From the NCBI RefSeq assembly GCF_028389875.1, contig NC_084676.1:3224001-3288000 (forward strand): a DNA stretch of 64,000 bases, read 5' to 3'. Source of the DNA: Rhea pennata. Lineage: Eukaryota > Chordata > Aves > Rheiformes > Rheidae. The translations under genes and the position numbers were made by a program. Under the pieces are notes generated by a model, which was not told the DNA's origin, made no database searches, and was given only the letters and a program-made list of their open reading frames with translations. Every line of letters begins with the position of its first letter. The stretch's first letter is position 1. This document shows positions 39,045 through 51,570 of this stretch, in pieces.

Positions 39045-40372
39045 GCTCTTTAAGTGTTCAGCTAGAAATGATAGTTGGTGGGCAGCTTTCTCACCTTTGC
39101 CTTTTCTTCAGAAGTCAGTATTCAAAAGTTAGTCAGCTGTCTCAGTGTAATACTTATTTGGTTATTTTTATGATAGGAGACTATATCGTAGGGATTAGGA
39201 GCAGGTGGTAGTAATTCTTTGATTTCCTGCTGAGATATTTCACTAAACTGCTGTCTTCTGCTAAATGCAGAAAAGAGGAAAGTAAACTGTGAGATCTAGT
39301 CTTTATTCCTTTGGGTCACCTGTGAGCATAACTTTGGCTAGCTCTTTGCTAGTGTACCTATTAGAGATCAAGATCTCTCTTCTGTTGGATCGAGATGGGT
39401 TTGTTCCTGAGGAGACAAGTGCATTTCTCAGCTATGGATTCATGTATCAACACAAGGTACTAGACCTTGCCTCAGCAAGTCCAGAGCCATTGATTATAGC
39501 TGTGAAAGATAAACATCACTTTGAGCATAAATTTATGCTCCTCAAAAAGGATAACACAATCAAACTAAATCCCTCCACTTAAAAAAACCCCTGCCTTCCA
39601 ATAATGCCATGCGTGTGTTGGGAGCAAGTGGAATCTTTCCTAGGAGGAGAAAATGCAAAGCAGGCTACTCCAGGTATATTTAATACAGTCTTGTCCCTTG
39701 GAGGTATTTATTGGTCTGTCTCATTCAGGGGAAAAAAAATCAAAAAAACAGGAAAAAGTACCAGCAAATACTTTCTGCCGAGGTTGAAATTGAACTCGTG
39801 TAGTATCTTCACATGGCACTAGCAGACCTCTTACCAAAAAAGTCACAGACAGGATGATAAGATCCCTTGCTCGTGGGAAATGAAGCAACAGTCTTGATAC
39901 CAGTATTAATGTAGTTTTTTGGAAGTATTAATAACCCAATTTCTGTGAGGGACAGCATCATAAGAACATTCATTCTTCCTATTCTGCGTGAAGGCTGCTG
40001 CAGGAGGTATAGGCAGGCCGTTGCTAGGTGTCTCTGGGCCTCCTCTATTTTCATCTGATGAGTTGTTCTGCAGGTCTTCAAGGCTGTGGTATGTGACAGT
40101 CTTCACATGTGCTTTGATATTTTTTTTAGAAGTATCCAGGTGTTTGCTTTGAAATGTGGTAGAATCTGAATAAGTAGAAGGAAGTAGAAGGAAACTTCAG
40201 GTTGGGTATAGGACAGCGTTTTACAAACTCACGGCTGAGCAAACTTCTCAAATATCCATCTGTTAAGTATGAGTGAACCGGTACAGCAGAGAAAGAAGGA
40301 ACCACAATCAAAGCCTTTTATTGCTTTGGACAATATTGCTATTGCAAAATAGTTACATTTGCGAAGCTATTA

Positions 40373-40416
40373 CTAGTGTAGGATGGGTCTCCTAGTGTAG
40401 GATGGGTCTCCTAGTG
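40373..40416. repeat. Tandem duplication of 19 bp
   Basis: CTAGTGTAGGATGGGTCTC occurs twice in tandem (40373-40391 and 40392-40410) without a mismatch, followed by CTAGTG of a third partial copy. It is a likely recent slippage event in FBXW11 intron 2. Confidence 0.95.
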
Positions 40417-43400
40417 CTTCAGACAAGCAAGCCTTAAAGGTTACTCTAAAAGCTCTAGAGGAATAATTTTGTAGTAGTCGTCTTCATCTCAGCCTTTTCA
40501 TTTGTCCTGTGTTATCTGAGATGGCATTGCATTGGCCTCTATAGAGATTTTGAGCTTGTTGAGTCTGAAGTTTTTCCTTTCAAATTCTTAAATTTTCTCA
40601 TTCTTCAGGTTTGTCCACAGCTTCTTTTGATGTGGTTATTATACAGGCTCCTTTCCAGGAATGACCTGAACTACTCTTTTTGAATATACCTATTTTTTTC
40701 CCCCCACCTATTCCACTTTTGATACATTATTGTTCAACATTTTTCAGTCAAAGTGCAAGGTCCTGGATGCGTATTTTTCAGCTCTGAGTCTTTAACCAAG
40801 AGAAACAGCTGAAGTTTCCACAGATGTGTCAAAAGATGTTCACATTTTATACTGATTTTCAGTATAACAGTAATAGAATTTACTATTTATTCAAAAACAA
40901 ACCCAAATGTATTAGGGCCTTGCATTCAAAGGGAAATTTTAATTTGACAGAAAATGCAAAAACAACCCTGAAATATTAAAGAAAAATAATAAAAAAAAGA
41001 CTTTCAAATTATATCGCAGAACTGTTGGACAATTATTTACAAATGCATAACAATGAGCTTTGAAGTTCTCTAGATGTATACAGTGTTCGGCAGCTAATAA
41101 TTAAATGCCCTTAAAATAACTTTTGTTTCAAATGAAGATATCTTTAAAATTGCATATATAATTGCAGAGTTTGTATGCATGTTTGAATTTCTTTTGGAAA
41201 ATCGTCGTATTTTCCTGTTAAACCTTTTATTGAAGATAATTGAAGTAGGAGATTTACTCAAGGCATATAATACTGGAAGAATATTTACTATTACAGGTAT
41301 CCAAATACAGAGCTGAACACTTAAGCTCAGGCTGTTGCAGCAAATCTGATCTGAAAGTGTCAAGCACATAAACAAGTGCATGTCTTGAAAAATATTAATA
41401 ATTAGGTGAAATACCTTTGAATTTAGTTTCTGGATAGTAAAAATATAGGGTGTTGGGCACTTCCAAGCATGGCTTGTTGGAAGCAAGATACCCTTTGAGA
41501 ATCCAGCTGAGGATGTAGAAAGCACAACCAGCACTCTCTTTAATGACCTGACTTCGTTCAGACATAAAAGAAATACACAGTATTTTTCCTACTGAAGTGA
41601 TATCAAACCCAGAAAGTAAAGAGAAAATCGCTGGCACCCGGAAGCGGTCAGTTTTGGTCTCGAGGCTTAGTTGCACAATATGGTGGATTTTTTTTTTTTT
41701 TTTTTTTTTTTTTAAGTTTACTACTACTTTTAATTTAAGCCAGCTGGTACAATGATATGGTGTGCTGTAATGTCAGCAGAATCACTGATGTGATAAAGAT
41801 TAAAAATAATCTTCCAAAAAGAGGAACTCAAGCTGCTGTGCAAGTCTTCCTCCTGTTCTCAAATCCTTTTCTGTAGACTCTTACAATGTTACGCTTTTCT
41901 ATATGAATCAACTGTAACATAAAGCTGTAGGAAGAAGTGTGCAGGCCTTGTATGCCAGGAGCATTTAGACACCCTTTATATAAACCAGATGAAATCTAAA
42001 GTAAGTAAATGAAAGCTTATTTCTTTTAATACCTGGATAAAATTGGCTCTTGAATGAAGAGTATTCAGCTAAACCTAGGCAATGTTAAGTGGATATTTGA
42101 AAAATGCTGTGGGGATTTTTGATGTCTTCTATTATTGAAGGCTGCTTTCTTTAGCTGAAGTTAGTATGCAGGGTGAGATCTTTCTTTTTTTTTTTGAGCC
42201 TGCCAAAAGATTGTGTTTCAGACAATTAGGAAGTGTTTAAGATTTTTCTAAGTATCATATGTCTTTGGAGGAAAAAAAAAAAAAAAGATTTATAATGGCA
42301 CGCTACTCTTGAAGTAGCTGACCAGTTTTAGCTTTACTTTTACTGAGCATTTCATTGGTGTAGCTGCTCTTTCTGTATTTTTTTTTCTTTTTTTTAATGC
42401 AAAGATATTCTCCCCCATTTCTATCTTGCAAAAGACAACAAATAATTGAGACTTAAAAATCCGTATTCTGTTACTTGTTGATTTCTCTCAGGCTATTCAA
42501 TTTTTTTGAATAACCTTTTTATAACTTTTAGAGAAGAACATTGCGTAGAAGCTCTTCAAAGACTAGCTGAAGTTCTGCTGATCCTTGGCAAAGAGCAAAA
42601 ACCAAAGAACAAAAACAAAATTCTAACGTAGTTCTGGTGTCCAGGGAAAGGAAGAAGGGATGTGAAGGAAGAAGTGCCAAAATAGAAAAAAATTGAGAAA
42701 ATACATGGACATGTTTAAAGAAAAGAATATTGAGCATTAAGTTGAAGCTTTATAGCTTCTTCTGAGTCTTAACGCCGCTGAATGAGTCTTTAATGTCAGT
42801 GAGTCTGACGCTGCGAGCGGGCAGTTTTTTGGAGTTGTTTCTTTGTTAACAAATAATTCTTAAGTTATGTGTGCTTCACATGCTTCTGTGTACCTGTGTT
42901 TGCCACTTTGTCAGTTTTCTTAATTTTGAAGTATTTGTACACTGCTTATTTTCCTCCTCCTGTTCATTTTTTTTTTTTACTGTTTAGATCCAGGGTTAGA
43001 GGTCCAAAGAACTTTTTCTAGCTCTTAGGGGAAGAAAATGAATATCAACACTAATGCGAATGGATCTGGAAAAAAAGAATTCATCAGATTTTGAAAAAAA
43101 AAATGCTGTCATCTAGATCTTTTGAACAGGTTGAAGTTGATAGCTCTGATTCTCATGCGTATTAATGTCCTGTTCTTCATACAGCTTCTTTCTCTCATGT
43201 TGAGTTGTGCTTGTCTTCTGTCTGGCACATTGGGAAAACCCGTTGGACAGGACTCATTTTACGTGGTACCAAAAGCAATAATTTGAATCTAGGAGAAACT
43301 CTTGAAATATTTTAACTTTGCCCAAGGCAGCAATTTAATTTTTTTTTTAATTTTAATGTAAGCTGATACTTTTTTTAGTGAATTTAAAGCCATCATATGA

Positions 43401-44999
43401 TGACCTGATTACCAACTTCTCCTAAAATTGGCTTCTGAGATGCTGCTGGTGCTGCCTTTAAACAGCAAAACTTTTAGCAGGGTTTATAATTGTGTGAGAG
43501 GATGGTGTTTTTTCTTCCTTTTTGTCCATGAACATAATGTGGAGGGAAAAAATATGTTTTATGGCTTTTATAGACACACTGTACAGCATGAAGTATAATT
43601 TGAATTTTACCTTACACCTGACTCATGATGTTTACGTATGCACACTTTTTTGGTAAGGGTGCTTGAGTTGAAGTATTTTACCTGTAGGAGGTGTATGCAA
43701 GCTTTGAAATCTAAGTGCTAATTTAGTATGTTGTAGGGATGCAGCAGTTGAAACATCTTGACCACTTACAAAATCTTTGAAGTTAGGTATTTGTGGACTC
43801 AAGTTCTTCAGGTAGCGTGGTCCTGATGGATGCACTAGCCTGAGCAATGAAGTGAAGTGCAGCTTTCCCAGTTTTGATTTCCTTTAAAAGTCTTGTATAT
43901 GATCTGTGAATAGATGAGTGAATCTTAAGAGGCTTCTCTTCATCTGCTCAGGAAGAAAGAAGAATGCTACAATTGTAAGTCAGTGTTTTCCCCTCAAGTT
44001 TTCATTTATTCATGATTTTTTTAATACAAACAATGAAAACTAAGGGATTCCTTTTTTTTTTTCTTTGCCAGCAGTGAGACCATTTCTCATATAGTAAACA
44101 CTAGTTGCTGTTTCCATAATACAAAAAAAAAATTCACATACCCAAACCTCCCAAATGCCTAACAAAATCTGTTTTTGGGGGAGTTTTGTGAATTCTTTGT
44201 ATAGCTAATATTGAAGTTTCTCTTCAGTCTTAGGTATACAGTAGAAAAACTATTCTATTTCAGGATATATTAGAAGTGCAAGTAGGTTCTAGTTCTAAGG
44301 TATATTGATAGGTATTTGGAAAAAATTTAAGATGAACCATTAGCAGGTACATTTTTGTGCAAAAACAATAATAATACTTCTAGCTCAGAACTTGAAGTAA
44401 CTTCTCTTAAAAAAAGAAAAAATAAACAAAAAAAAAAGAAAATCAGGATCTTGCTCTTTGTCTACCTTTCTAAACTAGTTCCTTATAGCTGTATTTCTGA
44501 TGCTGCTTAAGTTGGAGAAGCAGTAAACACTGTTTTACTGTTAGTCACTTACAAATTAAGAGCTTCACCTTTGGGGTATATATTACTGTAGACTGATAGT
44601 TGTGTAAGTTAATTCAGAAGTTGGTGGAATATCTCGTTTTAAGAAAATAATCTCAGCCATTTGCAGCAGTATGAATGATAAATCCGATGACTGCTTTAAT
44701 ATACTATTTAAGTGTTGAGATTTTTCTGCTCTAGGCAAGAACGTGGATTGCTTATGTACTGCACATCAGTATTACCTGCCTAGAAAAGCTTCTGTAAGTG
44801 TCGAGTGACCGTATAGCTAAATGCATGAACTGCAACATCAGAGAAATTTTCATAAGCTGAAGGTATAATTAAATCCCTTATTAGAGTAGCAAAGTGCTCT
44901 GAAGTCTGACTGATTAGAAAATAAAGCCACTCTTTATCTGAAGGAAACACGATTGGAACATGATAAATTTAAGGTCATAAATGAGGCGAGCAGTGTATC

Positions 45000-45560
45000 T
45001 GGAAAGGCCTGAATTAACGCTTGTGTTTGGAAAGCTGAGAAACTGCTCGGGGGTTGCTGGTGGAGAGCAGAGGTGACTGGCTGCGAGGCACGTGTGGCAT
45101 TTCGGTGAGCATCGCTGCCGGGCCCCTTGCTGCCAGCGGCTCCGTTAGATCCTACATCTTTTTATCCGAGTGTTGACTCGGATCATTTTAACTACCAGCG
45201 TGAGCTGAGCGAGTCGGTGTTGTGAAAACTATTGCAACGAAGCTTAAAATAGCCCCCAAACTTTGCCCCTCTGGGTTTAAAACGGTGCCGTTTCCGTTTC
45301 TTTTTGTGAGCTGGTTCTGCATGAAGCAGTTACCTTTGGGTTCGAGGAGCAGGCGTGGAGCAAGCGGTTAACACGCGTGGGGCTGCGTTTGGGGCTCAGC
45401 CCATCTCTAGCAGTAAATGGTTTGCGTGATGCGCCAGCCTTCACGGTTCAGCGCTCGAGTGGCGCAGGGATGAGTCATCAAACTGCTACGATCGCACGGT
45501 TCGGTGCTCGCTGTTCTCCTAAACACCCCGTGCTCGTGTACGACGGGCATAAGCAGTTTT
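45000..45560. promoter_or_regulatory. CpG-rich intronic patch with AP-1 site and hairpin
   Basis: This moderately GC-rich stretch has frequent CpG in an AT-rich intron. It contains a perfect AP-1/TRE site TGAGTCA (45471-45477) inside the palindrome GATGAGTCATC. A perfect 7-bp stem, ATCCGAG (45164-45170) with CTCGGAT (45177-45183), encloses a 6-base loop. A small open frame at 45377-45598 shows no similarity to known proteins. An enhancer-like role is inferred. A degraded insertion is the alternative. Confidence 0.35.
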
Positions 45561-46125
45561 TGCTTACTGGCTGTTTGCTAGAGGCTCTCAGAAAATGAAG
45601 TGAGAATTAGGGCATCTTTGAAACAGTTAGGCAAAGAGCGTTTCAGACAGGATCCCACAATGCCTGAGCCCTCCCCTACGAAGTAATCCCAACGTATTGC
45701 ATATTCAAGAAGGCACGGACAGCTGAATAGGCTTATAAATGCCAATTCAAAACAGCTTCCCATCTGATTTTGGAAGCTATATTTGCTGCTGAAAACACTG
45801 GATACCTTGGAACTGTAATAGTTATATTTTTCTAGTAATGACTCTTTGCTCAATGAAAAATGTAGGCACGCTGGAAAGCAGTTGATAATTTAGGCAAAAG
45901 CATCACAGCAGTGAATTTTGTTTTTTGTTGCTTCCTAAACTGACTGGTTTTTAAATCTGTTAACTCATATTTTTTATTTTAATTTTTGTGGGAGTGTATT
46001 ATATGGTTTCTGAAGTTCTAAAAGCAATTGTATGTTTTGAGGTTCTTGGTTGGCAGTTGTGCTTTGTTGATTTTTGGAGGGTGAATTATCAAATTAGCTG
46101 TTACAGTGGGTCAAATATGATTTCG

Positions 46126-47250
46126 TATTTGACTTCAGCAAGGCTTTTCACACTGTCTCCCATACCATCCTCCTAGGCAAGCTGAGGAAGTGTGGGTTAG
46201 ATGAGTGGACAGTGAGGTGGATTGAGAACTGGCTGAATGGTAGAGTCAGAGGGTTGTCATCAGTAGCGCAGAGTCTAGTTGGAGCTGTAGCGTCCCCCAG
46301 GGCTCAGTACTGGGTCCCATCCTGTTCAGGTTATTCATCAAACGACCTGGATGCAGGGACAGAGTGTCTCCTCGGCAAGTTTGCTGATGCTGCCAAACTG
46401 GGAGGAGTGGCTGATGCACCAGAAGGCAGTGCTGCCATTCAGAGAGACCTGGAGAGCTGGGCGGAGAGGAGCCTCATGAGGTTCAACAAAGGCGAGTCCT
46501 GCACCTGAGGAGGAATAACCCCATGCACTAGTACAGGCTGGGGGCTGACCTGCTGGAAAGCAGCTCTGTGGAGAAGGACTTGGGAGTCCTGGTGGACAGC
46601 AGGATAACCATGAGCCAGTAGTAGTGCCGTTGTGTCTGAGAAGGCCGGTGGTATCCTGGGGTGCATTAGGAAGAGTATTGCCAGCAGGTCAAGGGAGATG
46701 ACTCTTCTGTTCTACTCAGCCCTCGTGAGGGCACATCTGGAGCACTGTGTCCTGTTCTGGGCTCCCCAGGACAAGAGACATGGAGCTAGTGGAGAGAGTC
46801 CAGCGCAGGGCTACGAAGATGATCAGAGGGCTGGAGCACCTGCCCTATGAGGAACAGCTGCGAGACCTGGGCCTCTTCAGCCTGGGGAAGAGAAGACTTA
46901 GGGGGGATCTTATCAATATCTACAAATACCTTAAGGGGTGGTGTCAAGAGGATGGGGCCAGACTCTTTTCAGTGGTGCCCAGTGACAGGACAAGAAGCAA
47001 CAGGCACAAACTGAAACAAGGCAGTTCCATCTGAATATGAGGAAAAACCTCTTTGCTGTGAGAGTGACAGAGCCCTGGAACAGGTTGCCCAGAGATGCTG
47101 TTGGAGTCTCCGTCTCTGTAGATGTTCAAAACCCGCCTGGATGCAACCCGGTCTGATATGTTCTAGTTGATCCTGCTTGAGCAACGAGGGGGGGGGGGTG
47201 AACTAGATAGTCTCCAAAGATCCCTTCCAGCCTCAACCATTCTGTGAAAT
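46126..47250 (+). mobile_element. CR1 LINE, 5'-truncated copy with RT remnant and 3' end
   Basis: About 1.1 kb of CR1 in plus orientation. It opens within the reverse-transcriptase region ([20 protein letters not shown] from 46131) and passes the catalytic block. That block reads FADA at 46380-46391 where CR1 normally has FADD, so the second Asp is replaced by Ala. It continues through the conserved C-terminal part ([20 protein letters not shown], then [15 protein letters not shown]). It ends with the typical 3' region (CCCTTCCAGCCTCAACCATTCTGTGA). Several frame changes split it into short open frames (46212-46508, 46632-46850, 46747-47034). A G11 run interrupts the 3' UTR near 47189. It is an inactive retrotransposon copy. 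Confidence 0.95.
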
Positions 47251-50200
47251 ACCGAAGGCTTTTAGACATTTTGTCTGAGAGTTTGCAGTCCGGAATTTAG
47301 TGAGCACAGAATCCAGTGGGTAGTTCAAGACTGTGTTTTATGAACACAACTGCATGTTGAAAAGATACGCCATCACCAAAAATCCTGTGATAGAGTAGGA
47401 GCTCTTCCTTAGTATTCTGTGGAACTGAAGCAGCATAGTAATTCTGATTTTTTTCCCCTTTTGTTTGCTTCAGTGTGCATAGTTTAATCCTCGGTGGACA
47501 CAGCCCACATGCCAGTCTGATACCTGAAATGAGCTTTAAGTCTGACACACTAATATCTAGACTATTTAGGTGAAGAATGACCTGAGATTTCTTTCTCTCA
47601 GCAGCGAGACAGGAGCTAATGCCTGTTAGTTACTAGGGGCTCTTCCTGATCTTGGCAGAGTTTTGTAAAACTCAAGCCCCTGCAAAAGTGTCAAGCTGGG
47701 CACCTAAAAGCTTTAGGTGTCTCTTGAAAAATGTCAAGTGCACAGCTTGTGGTCAGACTGCAGTGTTCATTTTCAGACACTTGCACAATTTGTATTTAAA
47801 GTGGCTGATGTTACTGAATTTATGCTGCCTTGCTGTAAACTTTTTGGTGGTTAGTCAGAGACCAAATAAAAACTATGTCTTATTTTCAGTATGATGTTTT
47901 TTCTAATTTTGCCTTCAGCTGTTGGATTTTGATAGACTCCTAGTATTTCAAGTATATTTTTGTTTGAACATCTAGCAATAACCACACTAAAATAAAATCT
48001 GATAACTGGGCGTATAGCTAGCTAGATAAGAGCTCAAGTGGATGGAGCTCAATTTGTGCAGATACCTAATGCCTATGCAAATAGTGTAATTTAAGCTGAC
48101 ATAAGGAATTGTTAATACAGATGTATCATATAGAAATGTCCCTGGTCAGCAGTTAACTCTGACGGTAAGAGACTCCCTTCCAGCTGAACTTGATGAACCT
48201 CAGAGCTTTGTTTTCAGTTTGCTTTAGAGTGACTTTGAGCAGTGGAATCAGTTATTGCTACCATCAAATGTTTTCAGAAACTTTTTATGTGGAAAGTTGT
48301 TTGGCCACTAGCTCCATATTTTTTGCTTCTCAAGGGATATTTGCTACTGCCATCTCTCTGAAGTCAAGCATCTTTACTACAGCTCTTTGAACAACTGTCT
48401 ATAACTTTCTAGGCTTAGCATGTTGATACAGAGTTTTTTTTCTTCCTTTGCTCCCTATATTGACTATGGCTATGCTTTCAGAATGGAAATTTTTGAGGCG
48501 GTGAATCTTTGCAGCTGTTAGGATAAACCAATTTTATCAGTGGCCACCTATTTCTGACCTTGCGTGTGGACCCGCTGCAGTGTTCTTTGCAGTTCTCTCC
48601 AGAACGGTGTGTGCAGATTTTGAGGGGTATGATAAATAAGGGATTTTTGTCCTCGCTGTGAGAGACGTTGATGTGACATCTCACGCAGTTTAGATTAGCG
48701 GTTTTCCAACTTTGTTTCGTGTTTGTGTTATAATATATTTTATTGATAGTTTTTTTCAGTAGTGAATTTCCTCCGCTCTCTGATCAGGCATCAGGGTGGT
48801 GCTCTCATTAGAGAACCTTAGCGATGTTCTCTGCCTTGCTAGGGCTGCTCTTGGTACGTGCGTGTCTTGTCACGGTTCCCGGGGTTGCTACTATCGCTTC
48901 TGTAATTGCTCTGTTGATGCTGGAACTAAAACTGGGTTAAGGAGTGTAGCTGCACTGGGCTCCTGCTTTTCAGAGTCGATTTAGGTGTCTGAACAGCATT
49001 CCCAATTCCAGAATCATGGTGCAAACCCATGTGTTGCCGACTTATAGCTAGCATAGAAAACTGGTTAGCCAGCACAGATTTGGTAGACTTCTGCCAGAAA
49101 AGGCATAGCTTTTTTTTTTCTTTTTTCTTTTTTTCCCCGTGCGCCTCACCAGTGAGACCCACCTCACAGGCTGCATGCCATTCCTCTATAGAATAACTTT
49201 CATACTTCTGCACCTAACATCACACACATGCAGGACTTATGTACTGGAAATGTTCCTGAGTCTTTAGTTGCTCCCACAGATCTAAGGATCTTAATTAAAA
49301 CTGTGATTTCTGAAGTTTTATAATGCCTGCAAAATTTTCTCCCTTTGGGGATCATCCATGGTTGTTTTTATTTTGGAAATTATGTAGTCTGACCTCCTAA
49401 GGAAAAGAGCTGTATGTAATTACACAGCTTGTCAGTACCTCCCTCTCCCCAAATAACTTTTGAACCTGTTAGCCATGCTCATCTGCATCTCAGATGGGTG
49501 CAGATCTCCATAACACGAGATACTGTGGTGCAGAAAAGGTTAATGGCAGCTTGAAGTTACTGCAGAAGGGGAAGAGGACCATAGGATGCAAATCTGCAGG
49601 AAACCAGGCCCTTACAATTCTGCAGCCTGCAGAACATTTTGTAAATTGTACTGCCATTGCTGCTTTTACTGTTAGGGAAAATGGAGACAAAGGCTTTTCT
49701 CCGTGTAACTTCATTCGGTAGGTTATAACCGTAAGGTAATGGCAAAACATCTATGCTTAGTTTGTTACTATACCGTTGTTACTGCTTTGTTGTTGCTGCT
49801 GTTCCTGGTAGGGGATTGAACGTGCTTATTTGCGGCTGCCTAATTAAAGAATGACAGCTGGTTTGAAATATCGCTCTGCTTTTGCAAGAGCTAAGAATAA
49901 GTTAACAAGAACTTCTGGAAAGAAATGCACTTATCAACAGGATTAATTGACAATATTTAAAGCTAGGCTTTCTTTGGAGGAAGCTGTTAGGCTCTGGTGG
50001 CCTTGGGATAACAAACCAAACATGTTGTTTCTGAGTCTGCAAGTGCACGCCAGTCCTATTATAGCTGCCCATGGCCTTGACAGAGTAACTGAATAAGAAC
50101 TCAGTTGTATCAGGTCTTCATCCTGGTTAGCAGCAGAGCTGCAGGGAAATGCAGCAGAGATGGTGCTAATTCCAGTTTATCACTACTGAGGAAACCTGTG

Positions 50201-51320
50201 GAGGAGAGGAGCATGGTATCGGTATGTAGAAGCTGGGTGTGGTAAACAAAGTATAGGTTGAGAGAAGAGAACAGCATAATGAAGGGGAAGATTTTAACTT
50301 TTAGATGTGTATCATCTTTCTTGCATAGTAGTTGGAGGCCTTCTCAGGCAAGGATGAGTGATGCCAGCTGTTAGGGGTTTTGAAATTCTTCGTTTGCCAG
50401 GCCCTCTGGATGAATAGGACAGATCAGGGTCTCCTAATTGCTTCTTCCAGACAACAGGACAGTATCTACTTGAGTCATCTTTTACTCTTTGGTTAGTAGG
50501 CTTAAGCACTCTAGGGATGCATTAGAGCCTTGTGTACAGTGTGTAAATTCCTTATGAGTGAGCATGTACGTGATCTGGGGAATAACAGAACAAGTTAAAT
50601 ATTGTATAAGACAGAAATGGAACTTATTAGGAAGAGAAGACGTGGAAAACGAGCTGTGTGTTTGGGAGTTGAAAGAATGAAGGCTTAAAACCTTCAAGCT
50701 CTAAAATATGTAGAGCGATTTTAGGATGGGAAAAGCGAAAAACAGAATAAGCACTGTAATAGAATCCATATAAAAAAAATTAACACAGCTGTATGTTTCC
50801 CAGTTAAACATAATCAGAATAAATGCAAAATTAAACTTCCAGCCAAAAATCAATCTGTGTAGTCTACCATCACGTTTGTGGCCCAGGTGTTAAGAGGACA
50901 TGGCAATGTCTTTCAGCAGCACTACTGCTTATGCCAGGTAGCTTTTTTGTGGACTTTTCTTGACCCAAGCATAAAAAGAGGCTCAGTAAAATTTAGCAGA
51001 TGCACACTGAAGACAAAAACTTGCTCTGCAATCCGTACCATGGTGTAGATGTTGGATGATGTTAGTAATATTTGCAACATTACATGCTTCGTATTGCAGC
51101 GCCACTTGCGATACAGCTGCATTAAGTGTTCCTAGAATGAAAAGATACAGCATCTTGGACAAGTTCTTAGCTGACAGCCTAGAAAAAATGAACAATGATC
51201 TCAGACATTTCCCGATTAAGAAGCAGAAGAAAGCAAGGTAGTCTCTGCTCAAGCTGCCAAAGGAAAGTTGCGCTGGGGCTAAACTGATATGATGCGAGGT
51301 TTCCTGGGAGAAGTGACAGA

Positions 51321-51570
51321 TCTCAGAATATCAGAGTAACTGGAGTAGGAAGGGACCTCTGGAGATGTTGTCCAACCTCCTTGCTCAAACTGAGTCAGCT
51401 AGAGAGGATAGCCCAGGACTGTGTCCAGTTGGATTTTGAGCCTCTCCAGGGATTGAGAATTCACAACCTCTCTGGGCAACTTGCTCCAGCGCTCGGTCAC
51501 CCTTACAGGGAAGATACAGATCTGTGTTTCTTGGGGGCTGGTACATGCTGTCGTTGGGTAAGCTTTCCCT
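51321..51570 (-). mobile_element. CR1 LINE 3'-end fragment, minus orientation
   Basis: The reverse complement of the CR1 3' UTR begins with a decayed terminal repeat (TCTCAGAATATCAGAG) and 'gtaggaagggacctctggagatgttgtccaacctcc'. It continues into the end of the ORF2 region ('ttgctccagcgctcggtcaccc'). About 250 bp are kept, and the inner border is approximate. The short open frames over it (51381-51611 plus, 51399-51602 minus) are relics. Confidence 0.9.

Noticed and set aside
46212..47034. Frames of 98, 72 and 95 codons that could look like a reverse transcriptase gene
   Set aside because: They are fragments of one CR1 copy broken by frameshifts and with a substituted catalytic motif, so not a functional gene.
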